Origin: CAVSPO01 sp963730005 | GTDB lineage: Bacteria; Actinomycetota; Actinomycetes; Propionibacteriales; Propionibacteriaceae | NCBI GenBank assembly: GCA_963730005.1 | Contig: CAVSPO010000028.1 | Location: 1-64,000, forward strand | Direction of reading: 5' to 3' | Length of the DNA: 64,000 nt | In this document: in pieces, positions 1-9,061 of the stretch | Position numbering within the stretch: position 1 is the stretch's first letter | How the letters are laid out: each line of letters opens with the position of its first letter | The notes under the pieces: model-generated | Seen by the model: only the letters and a program-made list of their open reading frames with translations | Database searches by the model: none | Told to the model about the DNA's origin: nothing | Made by a program: the position numbers and the translations under genes

Positions 1-99
1 TACTCGTAGTTGAGCGTGGTGGGTCGTTGACGCAAGGGCTCGTGGCCTTGCGCTGGGATGGGTGTTGCGAAGCATCCAACCGGACAAGGACCACGAGCT

Positions 100-1398
100 G
101 TGAACGAGCCTACGTGCTTGCAGCGTGACGCTGCCAGCGTGATCTTCAACCTGCCCGACTACCGCGTGATCGACGCGATCGACCTCCCCCTGGGCGGCAG
201 ACGCGTGATCGTCCAGGCCGACGCCATCGAGGCAGGCTGTCCCGACTGCGGGGTTGTCTCTGACCGGGTCCACGCGTGGTGTCGGCAACGAGTCAAGGAC
301 ATCCCGCACGCCGGCCGAGTGGAGGTGGTCGTGGTCAAGCCCCGCTTGGTGTGCGTCGAGCGTGCCTGCCCACGCCAGACGTTCACCCAGACCACACCCG
401 AGTTGCCGTTGCGGGCCCGCTGCACCACCCGGTTACGGCGGGGCGTGTTGGAGGCAGTCATCGACCACGGCCGGCCCGTCGCCGGTGTCGCAGCCGGGTT
501 CGGGGTCGCCTGGTGGACTGCCCAGAAGACCGTCAACGCCGCCGTCGACGTACTGCCTGACGTCGACGACCTGCACGTGCGCCACTTGGGGATCGATGAG
601 CACCGCTACCGACGGGTCCGCTGGTTCCGCGACCCCAACACCCACGGGTGGCGGCGAGTCGAGCCGTGGATGACCACCGTAGTCAACGTGGCCTCCGGGC
701 AAGTGCTCGGGATCGTCGAAGGCCGCGACAGTGCCGCCGTCGAAGGCTGGCTGAACACCCGCAGCCAAGCGTGGCGGGACCGCATCGCCGTCGTGGCGAT
801 CGACCCGTCGGCAGCGTTCAAGAAGGCGATCACCACCAGCCTCCCGCACGCGAAGATCTCGGTCGATCCGTTCCACCTGGTCCAGCTCGCGAACCTGTGC
901 CTGACCCGCGTGAGGCAACGCCTCGTCCAGGAACATAACCAGCGCCGGGGCCGGAAGATCGACCCGGCCTGGGCCCACCGCACCCTGCTGCTCCGCGGCT
1001 ACGACACCCTCTCGCCTCGGGCCCGCCACCGCCTCGATGACGTGTTCGCCAGCGACGACCCCACCGGGGAACTCGGCGCCGCCTGGGGCGTCAAGGAAGG
1101 CCTCCGGCTCGTCCTCGCCAGCCGCAGCCTCGACGGGGCCCGTGCCGCCAAGGAGCGGCTCGAAGGCTGGGTGACCAGCGCTGACACTGACGAGACCCGC
1201 CGACTCTGGGACACCCTGAACGCGTGGTGGCCCGCCGTCGAAGTGTTCATCACCACCCGCGTCACCAACGCCCGCACCGAAGCGGCGAACACCGCCATCA
1301 AGCACATCAAGCGGACCGGGCGCGGCTACCGCAACAACCAGCACTACCAAGCCCGTATCCTGCTACGCAGCGCCCACAGGGCGCGGCAACACCGTTGA
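100..1398 (+). CDS. ISL3-family transposase
   Basis: This is a DDE transposase that would move its own insertion sequence by cut-and-paste or a circular intermediate. The N-terminus has a zinc-binding module (CPDCG near residue 48, then a Cys-Cys pair near residue 95). A helix-turn-helix region follows, then the catalytic core with D166 (GIDEH), D235 (AIDPS) and E394 (TEAAN) ahead of a GRGYRN motif. I chose GTG at 100 because an AAGGA ribosome site sits 9 bases upstream; an in-frame start at 58 has no such site. The 432 residues are full length for the family and no frameshift is visible, so it may be active. Confidence 0.92.
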   Translation: MNEPTCLQRDAASVIFNLPDYRVIDAIDLPLGGRRVIVQADAIEAGCPDCGVVSDRVHAWCRQRVKDIPHAGRVEVVVVKPRLVCVERACPRQTFTQTTPELPLRARCTTRLRRGVLEAVIDHGRPVAGVAAGFGVAWWTAQKTVNAAVDVLPDVDDLHVRHLGIDEHRYRRVRWFRDPNTHGWRRVEPWMTTVVNVASGQVLGIVEGRDSAAVEGWLNTRSQAWRDRIAVVAIDPSAAFKKAITTSLPHAKISVDPFHLVQLANLCLTRVRQRLVQEHNQRRGRKIDPAWAHRTLLLRGYDTLSPRARHRLDDVFASDDPTGELGAAWGVKEGLRLVLASRSLDGARAAKERLEGWVTSADTDETRRLWDTLNAWWPAVEVFITTRVTNARTEAANTAIKHIKRTGRGYRNNQHYQARILLRSAHRARQHR

Positions 1399-1410
1399 CC
1401 AGCCAAGGCA

Positions 1411-1432
1411 CCACGGTCAAATGCGAATAGCC
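1411..1432 (-). repeat. Right terminal inverted repeat of the ISL3 element
   Basis: Read on the minus strand the end begins GGCTATTCGCATTTGACC, the usual style of ISL3 termini. It lies 13 bases after the transposase stop codon. The partner repeat is not in the window, so the assignment rests on position and resemblance only. Confidence 0.6.
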
Positions 1433-1504
1433 GGGTAGGGCCCACCCCCCTGGCCTTATGCTTGCCTCTCGGATTCGTCGGCGCGATCAAGGGGGCATTC
1501 CGGC

Positions 1505-2785
1505 ATGACCGAGTTCATTCTCACCGGGGCAAACGCGCTGGGCCGCGGCGTCCGTGACTTGGGCGTGCGCGACGGCGTGCTGGTCGACCCCGCCGCCATT
1601 CCCGGTGCACCACGCATCGACTGCTCGGGGCTGGTTGCGCTGCCCGCCCTGGTCGACCCGCACACGCACCTGCGCGACCCCGGCCCGGGCGACGCCGAAA
1701 CCATCGCGTCCGGTTCGCTCGCTGCGGCCCGCGGCGGCTTCGGTGCCGTGTTCGCCATGGCAAACACCGATCCGGTGGCCGACACCGTCGAGATCGTGGA
1801 GTACGAGCTCGACCGCGGTCTCCAGGCCGGGATGTGCGACGTCCACCCCGTGGGGGCTGTGACCGTGGGGCTCGGCGGCGAGACACTCTCCGACATCGCG
1901 GGCATGGCTGCGTCACGCGCCGGCGTCCGCCTGTTCTCCGACGACGGCAAGTGCGTCGCGCGTTCGGACGTGATGGCGGACGCCCTGGTGGCGATCAGTG
2001 CCGTGGGCGGCATCCTGGCCCAGCACGCCCAGGACCCGCTGCTGACCAAGACCTCCCAGATGGACGACTGTGACGTTGCGATCGAGCTCGGCCTGCCGGG
2101 CTGGCCGGGCATGGCGGAGTCGTCCATCGTGGCCCGGGACGCCATCATGGCCGCCTACCTCGGTGCCCGCGTCCACGTGTGTCACGTGTCGACCGCGGCG
2201 ACCGTCGAGGTCGTGCGTTGGGCGAAGTCGCAGGGCCATCCGATCACCGCCGAGGTGACGCCCCACCACCTGACGCTGGACCACGCGACCGCGCGCACCA
2301 GGGATGCGGTGTTCAAGGTCAACCCGCCGCTGCGGTCGCTCGCCGACGTCGAGGCGTTGCGGGAGGCCCTGGTGGACGGGACGATCGACTTCATCGGAAC
2401 CGATCACGCGCCGCACACCCCGGCCTCCAAGCACCGCGACTGGTGTGACGCACCGATGGGCATGCTCGGGCTGGAGACCGCGCTGGCCAGCGTCGGCGAC
2501 CTGCTCGTCCGCTCCGGACGCCTCACCTGGGCCGAGCTCGCCGACCGGATGTCCACCCGGGCGGCCACCCTGCTCGGCATCGCGGACGACCACGGTGGCG
2601 ACCTGGGCGTGGGACGTCCGGCATCGCTCTGCCTCGTCGACCCTGACCGCCCCTGGACCGTGGAGCCCGAGCGGCTGGCCAGCCTGGCCCGCAACACCCC
2701 CTTCGCCGACCGCGAGTACCACACCCGGGTCGTGGCCACCCTGCTGCGTGGCCGCGTCACCCACGATCTCGACTCACGGTTCTGA
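1505..2785 (+). CDS. pyrC: Dihydroorotase
   Basis: The enzyme cyclises N-carbamoyl-aspartate to dihydroorotate in cytoplasmic pyrimidine synthesis. The 426 residues match class I bacterial dihydroorotases. Visible metal-site motifs are DPHTHLRDPG (51-60), FSDDGK (145-150), HVCHVS (225-230) and TDHAPH (300-305). An aspartate in the FSDD motif takes the place where other amidohydrolases have a carbamylated lysine, as is usual for class I. It stands alone, without pyrB, carA or pyrF beside it. It is followed after 31 bases by aspA, so the pair may be cotranscribed and link aspartate turnover to pyrimidines. An allantoinase or hydantoinase is the main alternative, but the motif set favours dihydroorotase. 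Confidence 0.88.
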   Translation: MTEFILTGANALGRGVRDLGVRDGVLVDPAAIPGAPRIDCSGLVALPALVDPHTHLRDPGPGDAETIASGSLAAARGGFGAVFAMANTDPVADTVEIVEYELDRGLQAGMCDVHPVGAVTVGLGGETLSDIAGMAASRAGVRLFSDDGKCVARSDVMADALVAISAVGGILAQHAQDPLLTKTSQMDDCDVAIELGLPGWPGMAESSIVARDAIMAAYLGARVHVCHVSTAATVEVVRWAKSQGHPITAEVTPHHLTLDHATARTRDAVFKVNPPLRSLADVEALREALVDGTIDFIGTDHAPHTPASKHRDWCDAPMGMLGLETALASVGDLLVRSGRLTWAELADRMSTRAATLLGIADDHGGDLGVGRPASLCLVDPDRPWTVEPERLASLARNTPFADREYHTRVVATLLRGRVTHDLDSRF

Positions 2786-2816
2786 GCTGACCGCACCAAA
2801 CACCGAAGGATTCAGC

Positions 2817-4271
2817 ATGGGCAACAAGACGCGGACCGAGCACGACCTGCTGGGTTCCCGTGCGGTGCCGGCGGACGCCTACTACGGCATCCACACCGTG
2901 CGCGCGATGGAGAACTTCCCCATCTCGGGGGTGACCATCAACTCGGTACCGGCGCTGATCCGGGGGATGGCGATGGTCAAGAAGGCGTCCGCCCTGGCCA
3001 ACGCCGAGCTGGGCGTCCTGCAGGGCGACATCGCCGAGGCCATCGTGCGGGCATGCGACGAGATCATCGCGGGCCGCTGCTCCGACCAGTTCCCGATCGA
3101 CGTCTTCCAGGGTGGTGCGGGCACCTCCGTGAACATGAACACCAATGAGGTCGTGGCCAACCTGGCGCTGGAGCTGGCGGGCTTCGACAAGGGTCGCTAC
3201 GACGTGATCAACCCCAACGACCACGTCAACAAGTCGCAGTCGACCAACGACGCCTACCCGACCGGCTTCCGACTGGCCGTGTACGCCAAGGTCGAGGAGC
3301 TGGTGGCTGCGGTGGCCGCCCTGTCGGCGGCCTTCGCAGACAAGGGCGAGGAGTTCGCCGACATCATGACCATGGGACGCACCCAGCTCCAGGACGCCGT
3401 ACCGATGAGCCTGGGCGGGCAGTTCCGCGGCTACGGGGTGAACCTGGGCGAAGAGATCAAGCGGCTGCGGATCAACGCCGAGCTGCTCCTGGAGGTGAAC
3501 CTCGGTGCCACGGCGATCGGGACGGGGCTCAACACCCCCGAGGGGTATGCGCAAGTCGCCGCAGGCGCGCTCGCACGGGTCACCGGCCTGCCGATCGTCT
3601 CGTCGCCCGACCTGATCGAGGCGACGAGCGACAACGGCGCGTACCTCGCGGTCCATTCGGCGGCGAAACGGCTGGCCACCAAGCTCTCGAAGACCTGCAA
3701 CGACCTCCGACTGCTGTCGTCGGGCCCGAGAGCCGGACTGCACGAGATCAACCTGCCCGAGGTGCAGGCAGGGTCGTCGATCATGCCGGCGAAGGTGAAC
3801 CCGGTGATTCCCGAGGTTGTCAACCAGGTCTGCTTCAAGGTGATGGGCAACGACGTCACCATCACCCACGCGGCCGAGGCCGGGCAGCTCCAGCTCAACG
3901 TGATGGAGCCGGCGCTGGCCCAGGCGATGTTCGAATCGCTCAGGTTGCTGCGCCGCGCCTGCGACGTGCTGCGGGAGAAGTGCGTGGTGGGCATCACGGC
4001 CAACCGTGAGGTGTGCGAGAACTACGTGCTCAACTCCATCGGGATCGTCACCTACCTCAATGAGCTCATCGGTCACGCCAACGGCGACGAGGTGGGCAAG
4101 GAGTGCGCCCGAACCGGGAAGTCGGTGCGCCAGGTGGTGCTGGAGCGGGGTCTGCTGACCGAGGCCCAGCTGGACGCCGTGCTGAACCGCGAGCAGTTCC
4201 TGCACCCGAAGTTCCGGGGGCGCCGCTACGAGCCGTCCGACCGGGGGCTGCCCGCCTCGCCGCGCAGCTGA
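2817..4271 (+). CDS. aspA: Aspartate ammonia-lyase
   Basis: The enzyme converts aspartate to fumarate and ammonia in the cytoplasm. The N-terminus RTEHDLLGSRAVP followed by AYYGIHT is typical of AspA rather than class II fumarase, and the superfamily signature GSSIMPAKVNP lies near residues 319-329. The catalytic serine is in this loop. ATG at 2817 is preceded by GAAGGA, and the reading frame continues upstream only as a shadow over pyrC. The length of 484 residues is normal. In propionic-type actinobacteria this enzyme feeds fumarate respiration; that role here is inference. Confidence 0.9.
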   Translation: MGNKTRTEHDLLGSRAVPADAYYGIHTVRAMENFPISGVTINSVPALIRGMAMVKKASALANAELGVLQGDIAEAIVRACDEIIAGRCSDQFPIDVFQGGAGTSVNMNTNEVVANLALELAGFDKGRYDVINPNDHVNKSQSTNDAYPTGFRLAVYAKVEELVAAVAALSAAFADKGEEFADIMTMGRTQLQDAVPMSLGGQFRGYGVNLGEEIKRLRINAELLLEVNLGATAIGTGLNTPEGYAQVAAGALARVTGLPIVSSPDLIEATSDNGAYLAVHSAAKRLATKLSKTCNDLRLLSSGPRAGLHEINLPEVQAGSSIMPAKVNPVIPEVVNQVCFKVMGNDVTITHAAEAGQLQLNVMEPALAQAMFESLRLLRRACDVLREKCVVGITANREVCENYVLNSIGIVTYLNELIGHANGDEVGKECARTGKSVRQVVLERGLLTEAQLDAVLNREQFLHPKFRGRRYEPSDRGLPASPRS

Positions 4272-4312
4272 GCTGCCTCACCACTGGGTCACTCCGGCGT
4301 CAACGAGATCTT

Positions 4313-4375
4313 AACTTGTGCCTATTCGGTCGGGATGGGTCGTATGGGTTGGTCCCGACCGAATAGGCACAAGTT
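4313..4375. repeat. Dispersed 63-bp palindrome, copy 1
   Basis: This copy is a perfect inverted repeat with 23-bp arms and a 17-bp loop. The arms start AACTTGTGCC and hold the core CGGTCGGGA. It fills most of the gap between aspA and the next gene. Four more copies of exactly 63 bp occur at 8932, 16085, 35960 and 39147. If transcribed it would form a very strong hairpin and could end aspA transcription or protect the 3' end. Confidence 0.9.
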
Positions 4376-4419
4376 AGGCGGCGCATCGATCTTCGTCTCC
4401 TCGGCAGAAGGGAACAGAA

Positions 4420-4749
4420 ATGTCCGATTTGCTGGTCATCGTGGTGTTCGCCCCCCTCACCCATGCGGACGCCGTCCGCGAGGCGTTGGCGGCCGCGGGC
4501 GCGGGGCAGATCGGTGAGTACTCGGCGTGCAGTTTCTCAGCCCCCGGAGAGGGACGGTTCCGGCCGTCCGAGCTTGCCGAACCGCACATCGGCACGGCCA
4601 ACCAGCTCGAGGTAGTGCCCGAGATGCGCATCGAGTGCGTCTGCCCGCGGGATCGGGCGCGTCAGGCCGTCACCGCGATGCTGGCTGCCCACCCCTACGA
4701 GGAGCCCGCCTACCACTGCTACCCGGTCTTCACGCTCGCTGACCTGTGA
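4420..4749 (+). CDS. NIF3/CutA-like small regulatory-fold protein
   Basis: This 109-residue protein resembles the stand-alone form of the C-terminal domain of NIF3/YqfO proteins, which has a PII/CutA-like ferredoxin fold. Supporting signals are a hydrophobic first strand (LLVIVVFAPL), the central CSFSAPGEGRFRP segment and a C-terminal HPYEEPAYHCYPV motif typical of these proteins. A good ribosome site (AGAAGGGA) precedes the ATG. It is likely a soluble trimer that binds a metal or small ligand, but the ligand is unknown. The perfect palindrome at 4313-4375 lies 44 bases upstream, in its presumed leader. Confidence 0.7.
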   Translation: MSDLLVIVVFAPLTHADAVREALAAAGAGQIGEYSACSFSAPGEGRFRPSELAEPHIGTANQLEVVPEMRIECVCPRDRARQAVTAMLAAHPYEEPAYHCYPVFTLADL

Positions 4750-4755
4750 CGGGCG

Positions 4756-7473
4756 TCAGCTTTCGGGCCCTGGCTCGGCGGCGGGCTGGCTGCTCTCGGG
4801 CTCGGTCGGCCCCGCCGGGGCCTTGCGATCCTGCGGGCGTGGCACCAGCAGCAACACCCCCAGCACCGTCAGGCACGCGGCACCGTAGAGCAGGTACAGG
4901 TTGCGGAATCCGGCGTTGAGGCCCGTCTGGAAGGTCTGCTCTATCAGGGGCGCCCGCTCGTTGATCTGCGTGAGGTAGCTGGTCAGCCCCTCGTCGAAAG
5001 CGGCGGGCACGGCGTCGCGCAGCTCGACCATCTTCGCGGACGTGTCCACCAGCTCGGCGCGGGTCTGTCCCAGCTCAACGCGGGCGTCCCACAGTTCCAC
5101 ACGGCTGGCGTACAGCTCGGTGCGGTTGGCTGCCAGCTCGGCGCGGGCCTTGGAGATCTCCGTCCGCCCGGTCACGATGCCCGCGCGTGCTTTCTGCAGC
5201 TCGGCGCGCCCGGTACCAAGCTCCTCGCGGGCCGCGACGAGCTCCTCGCGCTGGGTTTGGAGCTCTTCGAGCTGCCCTGCGATGTCCTCGGCCTGGGTGG
5301 CCAGCGTCTCCCGCTCGGCCAGGGCAGTGTCGCGCTGCCCCTCGAGCTCCGCGATGGCCGCGGCCAGCGCGACAGCCTGGGCCTGCAACTCGGGCACCGG
5401 CGGTGTGCCGGGGGGCAGCATGGCCAGCTGGTCGAGTTGCGCCTGGATCGCCGCCAGACCCGTCGCCTGCTCGCTGAGGCCCTGCTCCATCCCGGCCAGC
5501 CCCTCATCGATGCCGGCGAGGCCCTCGTCCATGCCCGCAGCCGCCTCCTCCAGACCCGCGATGCCGGCGTCCATGCCGTCGATTCCCGTGGTCATCTCGG
5601 TGATGCCGCTGGCCATCTCGGCCAGATTGGCGTCCATCTGCGCCAAGCTGCGCCCCATCTCGGCCAGCTGGTCGTCCATGGCCGCCAGCCCGTCGTCCAT
5701 GCCGGCGATCGCGTCGTCCATCTCGGCCAGTCCGTCGCCCATCTCGGTGGCTGCACTGTCGACCTCGGTGACCGCGGCCTGCAGGCCGTCGACGCCCTGC
5801 TGGACGCCGGACTGGATGTCGGCGACGACGCCGGGGGTCTGTTCGGCGAACATGCGCTCGGCGACGACCTGCGTCCGCGCCGTGATGGTGGTGACATCGG
5901 CGGTGGACAGCAGCTTGACCAGGTCGGCGGGCAACTCGCTGTCCCCTTCGCCCATCGCGATGGTGACGGTGGTGCGGTCCAGGTCGGAGACGTCGACGTC
6001 ACCAAGCCGATCGGCCAGGTCCGGGTCGGTCTTCCAGGCCTCGATCCGGTCCTTCAGGACAGCCGCGTGCGGCAGTGCGGGGATCGAGACCTCGGCGGGC
6101 AGCTCGGCGGTGATCGAGCTCTGCAGCGACGCCCCCGCATTGGCGAGCAAACCCACCATCAGGGCGGGGGCGATCGTGGTGCCCAGCGCCCGGACCAGCG
6201 ACAGGGTGCCCAGCGCCGAGGACGACTCGGCCTTCGGTGTCCGCTCCAGCATCATGTAGTTGAGCGGGGAGCCGATCACGAACCCCAGCCCCAGGCCCAT
6301 CAGCAGCAGCGCCACGACCACGTTGAGCATGGTCGGTGCGGGAATGACCCACGCCACCACGACCGCTGCGGCCACAGCCGAGGCCACCGCGCCGAACCCG
6401 AGGACGGCCTTGGGGCCGTACGAGTCCGTGAAACGACCCGACAGCGGCGCCCCCACCCCGGACGCCAGACCGAGGATGATCACGAAGTAGCCGCCGTCGC
6501 CGGCCGGAATCCGCAGGGCGTTCTCCGCGAACTGGGGCACGAAGATGACGGCCATCAGGATGAACCCGCTGAGGAACGACAGCAACAGCACGAGCGCGAT
6601 GCCGCGGTCGGTGAAGTAGCCCAGGTTCAGGACGGGGTCGACAGCCCGGCGCTCGGCCAACACGAAAAGCGGCAGCAGCACGGCGAACCCCAGCAGGAAG
6701 GGGTAGACGTCGCGGCCGGCCAGGCTGGCCGACAGGTCGAAGAAGTCGAGGTTGCGCAGCCCGTACAGCAGCGACAGGATCATCACGACCAGCAGCAGGG
6801 TGCCGAGCAGGTCGATGGGCTTCACCACGTTCTCGCGGTGGTCGGGCAGGAACACCCATCCGGCGGCGAGAACGAGGACGGCGATGGGCAGGTTGACGTA
6901 GAAGATCCACTGCCAGTTGTGGGAGCCGGCGATGTCCAGGATGAGGCTGCCGGCCGAGGCGCCGAAGATGTTGGCGATGCCGTAGACGGCGCCCACCAGC
7001 CCCAGCGCCATGCCGCGCCGCTCCTCGGGCACCCCGGTGCCGATCTCGGCGGTCGCGATGGGCAGGATGCCGCCGCCACCCACGGCCTGGATCGCGCGGG
7101 CCGCGATCAGCATGCCGAAGCTGCCGACGTCCTGGGAGAGGCCGCACAACAGCGAACCGACGCCGAACAGGAAGATCGAAACCAGATAGACCCTCTTGCG
7201 GCCGATCCGGTCAGCCATCTTGCCCATCACCGGGATGCTCGCGGCGTAGCCGAGCGTGTAGATGGTGATCATCCAGATGCCGAGCTGGTCGTCCACCCCG
7301 AGGTCGGTCTGCACGATCGTGCGGGCCGGCGTGATGATGCCGGTGTCGATCGCCCCCATGAAGATCCCGAGCAGGTAGAGCCCCATCACCAGCGGCCAGC
7401 GGCTCGGGACGGGCGGGCTGACCACCGTGCCGGCACCCGGGATCAAGGTGGGGGCTGGGGTGCTCTGCGTCAC
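4756..7473 (-). CDS. DHA2-type MFS exporter with a giant coiled-coil extracytoplasmic loop
   Basis: This is a 14-helix drug:H+ antiporter of the EmrB/QacA kind with an unusual insert. Helices 1-13 occupy residues 25-440, with the MFS motif GKMADRIGRKR after helix 2; helix 14 is near residues 855-877. Between helices 13 and 14 lie about 400 residues predicted to be outside the membrane. They hold about 13 consecutive heptads of the type MDDGLAE (about 576-668) and a second block of xxxRxEL heptads (about 704-811). The protein is 905 residues, about twice the normal size. GTG at 7473 has a strong GGAGGAG site. It lies 51 bases after a MarR gene on the same strand and is probably controlled by it. 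The substrate is unknown. Confidence 0.85.
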   Translation of the reverse strand: MTQSTPAPTLIPGAGTVVSPPVPSRWPLVMGLYLLGIFMGAIDTGIITPARTIVQTDLGVDDQLGIWMITIYTLGYAASIPVMGKMADRIGRKRVYLVSIFLFGVGSLLCGLSQDVGSFGMLIAARAIQAVGGGGILPIATAEIGTGVPEERRGMALGLVGAVYGIANIFGASAGSLILDIAGSHNWQWIFYVNLPIAVLVLAAGWVFLPDHRENVVKPIDLLGTLLLVVMILSLLYGLRNLDFFDLSASLAGRDVYPFLLGFAVLLPLFVLAERRAVDPVLNLGYFTDRGIALVLLLSFLSGFILMAVIFVPQFAENALRIPAGDGGYFVIILGLASGVGAPLSGRFTDSYGPKAVLGFGAVASAVAAAVVVAWVIPAPTMLNVVVALLLMGLGLGFVIGSPLNYMMLERTPKAESSSALGTLSLVRALGTTIAPALMVGLLANAGASLQSSITAELPAEVSIPALPHAAVLKDRIEAWKTDPDLADRLGDVDVSDLDRTTVTIAMGEGDSELPADLVKLLSTADVTTITARTQVVAERMFAEQTPGVVADIQSGVQQGVDGLQAAVTEVDSAATEMGDGLAEMDDAIAGMDDGLAAMDDQLAEMGRSLAQMDANLAEMASGITEMTTGIDGMDAGIAGLEEAAAGMDEGLAGIDEGLAGMEQGLSEQATGLAAIQAQLDQLAMLPPGTPPVPELQAQAVALAAAIAELEGQRDTALAERETLATQAEDIAGQLEELQTQREELVAAREELGTGRAELQKARAGIVTGRTEISKARAELAANRTELYASRVELWDARVELGQTRAELVDTSAKMVELRDAVPAAFDEGLTSYLTQINERAPLIEQTFQTGLNAGFRNLYLLYGAACLTVLGVLLLVPRPQDRKAPAGPTEPESSQPAAEPGPES

Positions 7474-7524
7474 GTGCTCTCCTCCGGGCGGGGTGGGACG
7501 CCGCTCATTCCGCCCGGCAGCCTA

Positions 7525-8040
7525 TCAGGCTGTTTCAGTAGATGAAATACTTTCGGGTTGGTCCGCGCTCAAGGACTCGTCGAACCTGGCAAGAGCATCG
7601 AGGACGGCGGCAAGCACCCGCAGGGCGATCTCCAACTCGGCGGGGCTGAACGAGGCCAGTGCCCCGGCGTGGGCCTGCCCGAGCGGCCCGAAGAACTTCC
7701 CGGCAACTTCGCGCCCATGGGGGGCGAAGCGCAGCAGCGTCTTGCGACGGTCGCTCGGGTCCGGCTCGCGGCGGACGTGCCCCGAGGCGACCAGCCGGTC
7801 AGCGGCGTAGGTGACGGCTGCCGGACTCAGGTCCAGGAGCCGGGCCAACCCGAGCGGCGAGAGCGGTTGGCCGCGCTGGTCGGCCTGAAAGATGTGGATC
7901 AGGGCGCGCAGGTCGGTCGGATGCAGCTGTTGCCGGGCGGAAAAGCTGTGGCCGATCCGCTCTGAGGCCAGGCCGATGGACTGCACCTGCTCGACGAGGG
8001 CGCGCACCAACTGGGCGTGGTCGCGACCCTCGCTTTCCAT
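7525..8040 (-). CDS. MarR-family transcriptional regulator
   Basis: This 171-residue winged-helix protein is expected to repress its own operon with the MFS exporter downstream and to release DNA when it binds a toxic ligand. The core LHPTDLRALIHI, the helix-turn-helix LSPLGLARLLDLSPAAVTYA and the wing sequence REPDPSDRRKTLL are typical of MarR proteins. ATG at 8040 is preceded by AAGGAG at good spacing; an upstream in-frame ATG at 8058 would lack a site. The exporter starts 51 bases after its stop. Confidence 0.87.
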   Translation of the reverse strand: MESEGRDHAQLVRALVEQVQSIGLASERIGHSFSARQQLHPTDLRALIHIFQADQRGQPLSPLGLARLLDLSPAAVTYAADRLVASGHVRREPDPSDRRKTLLRFAPHGREVAGKFFGPLGQAHAGALASFSPAELEIALRVLAAVLDALARFDESLSADQPESISSTETA

Positions 8041-8133
8041 GCACTTCTCCTTCGTCAAGCGGCAGCCTGGCCGGACGCGAACCGGAGCCCAGCCAAGGCA
8101 TCCCCCAGCGGCCCCAGCTCCAGCCCCGACGGA

Positions 8134-8808
8134 TCAGGCAGTCGTCCAGTGGTCGCCTTCCGGCAGCAGCCCGGTGACGATGAAGACGACCCGGCTGGCG
8201 ATCAGAACGGCGTGGTCAGCGATCCGTTCGACGTAACGCCCCAGCAGTGCCACGTCGACAGCCGCCTGGACCCCGTCGGCCCACTCGTCGGAGAGAATCA
8301 CGTCGAACTGCTGGGAACGCAGCTCGTCGGCCTCCTCGTCGTACTGCGCCATGCTCTCGGCGGCGGAGACACTGCGCTTCTCCAGCATGGCGGTGGCCAT
8401 GCCGGTCATGTCCTCGGCAATGCGGCACAGGCGTTCGAAGTTGGGGCGAATCGACGCCGGCACTGCCTGCTCGGGGTAACGCATCCGCGCGATCTTCGCG
8501 ACGTGCACCGCCAGATCACCCATCCGTGCGAGATCCCCGACCATGCGGATCGTTGCGACCAGGGTGCGCAGCTCACCAGCAACCGGCCCCTCGGTGGCAA
8601 TCAGGTTCAGGCAACGGGTGTCCAGATCTTCACTCATGGCGTCGATCTGGGGATCCCCCGTGATCACGCCCTCAGCGGCGCTCAGGTCAGCCTCGAGCAG
8701 AGCCTTGTTCGCGCGCTGCACAGCGACCCGAACCATGTTGGTCAAGACGACAACGTCGTCAACAACCGCACCCAGGTTCTGTCGGTAGCTCACTCTCATC
8801 TGTTCCAT
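8134..8808 (-). CDS. phoU: Phosphate-uptake regulator PhoU
   Basis: PhoU is a cytoplasmic helical-bundle protein that restrains the PstSCAB transporter and PhoR-type signalling when phosphate is plentiful. The 224 residues show two three-helix repeats, with metal-site motifs of the E/D-xxxD type in IDAMSEDLD and DEEADEL and the C-terminal GRYVERIADHA motif. ATG at 8808 has GGAGG six bases upstream; a second ATG nine bases later is less well placed. No pst or phoR gene is adjacent. The next operon encodes a VTC-domain protein, which may also relate to phosphate, but that link is inference. Confidence 0.9.
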   Translation of the reverse strand: MEQMRVSYRQNLGAVVDDVVVLTNMVRVAVQRANKALLEADLSAAEGVITGDPQIDAMSEDLDTRCLNLIATEGPVAGELRTLVATIRMVGDLARMGDLAVHVAKIARMRYPEQAVPASIRPNFERLCRIAEDMTGMATAMLEKRSVSAAESMAQYDEEADELRSQQFDVILSDEWADGVQAAVDVALLGRYVERIADHAVLIASRVVFIVTGLLPEGDHWTTA

Positions 8809-8931
8809 CTGTTCCTCCGATTCGCGTCACAGTGGGACGCGTCATGTTCGCAGCCTTGGTGACAAGGATAAACAGTTGATTCTACCAGCCACAGCCCTGC
8901 CGCCCCAACGATGCAGCCAAGACGCAAACGC

Positions 8932-8994
8932 AACTTGTGTCCATTCGGTCGGGAATGGCCCATAGGAGGCTTCCCGACCGAATAGGCACAAGTT
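8932..8994. repeat. Dispersed 63-bp palindrome, copy 2
   Basis: The left arm starts AACTTGTGTCC and the right arm ends GGCACAAGTT, with two mismatches between arms. The core CGGTCGGGAA is intact. The copy lies between phoU (transcribed leftward away from it) and the end of the lipoprotein gene at 9062, so it would be transcribed as part of that gene's 3' region. The rest of the 253-base gap shows nothing else. Confidence 0.88.
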
Positions 8995-9061
8995 GGGAAT
9001 GCAACGGCTCCACCTGCAGGGCGACGAGGCGGTTTCGCCGACGCGAAACCGCCCCCTCACC

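Larger units (their letters stand above)
1..1432 (+). mobile_element. ISL3-family insertion sequence, right part
   Basis: The element holds one ISL3-type transposase gene and ends on the right in a sequence that reads GGCTATTCGCATTTGACCGT on the minus strand, which resembles terminal repeats of ISL3 elements. No matching left repeat is visible in the first 100 bases, so the left end and the target duplication probably lie just outside the window. The next gene, pyrC, starts about 70 bases past the right end and looks intact. Confidence 0.8.

Noticed and set aside
1..1432. Insertion sequence disrupting pyrC or another gene
   Set aside because: pyrC begins after the right end with an intact family start; the left junction is not visible.
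5257..7545. A 762-codon open frame on the plus strand
   Set aside because: It is antisense to the MFS exporter, lacks any domain, and arises from high-GC codon structure.
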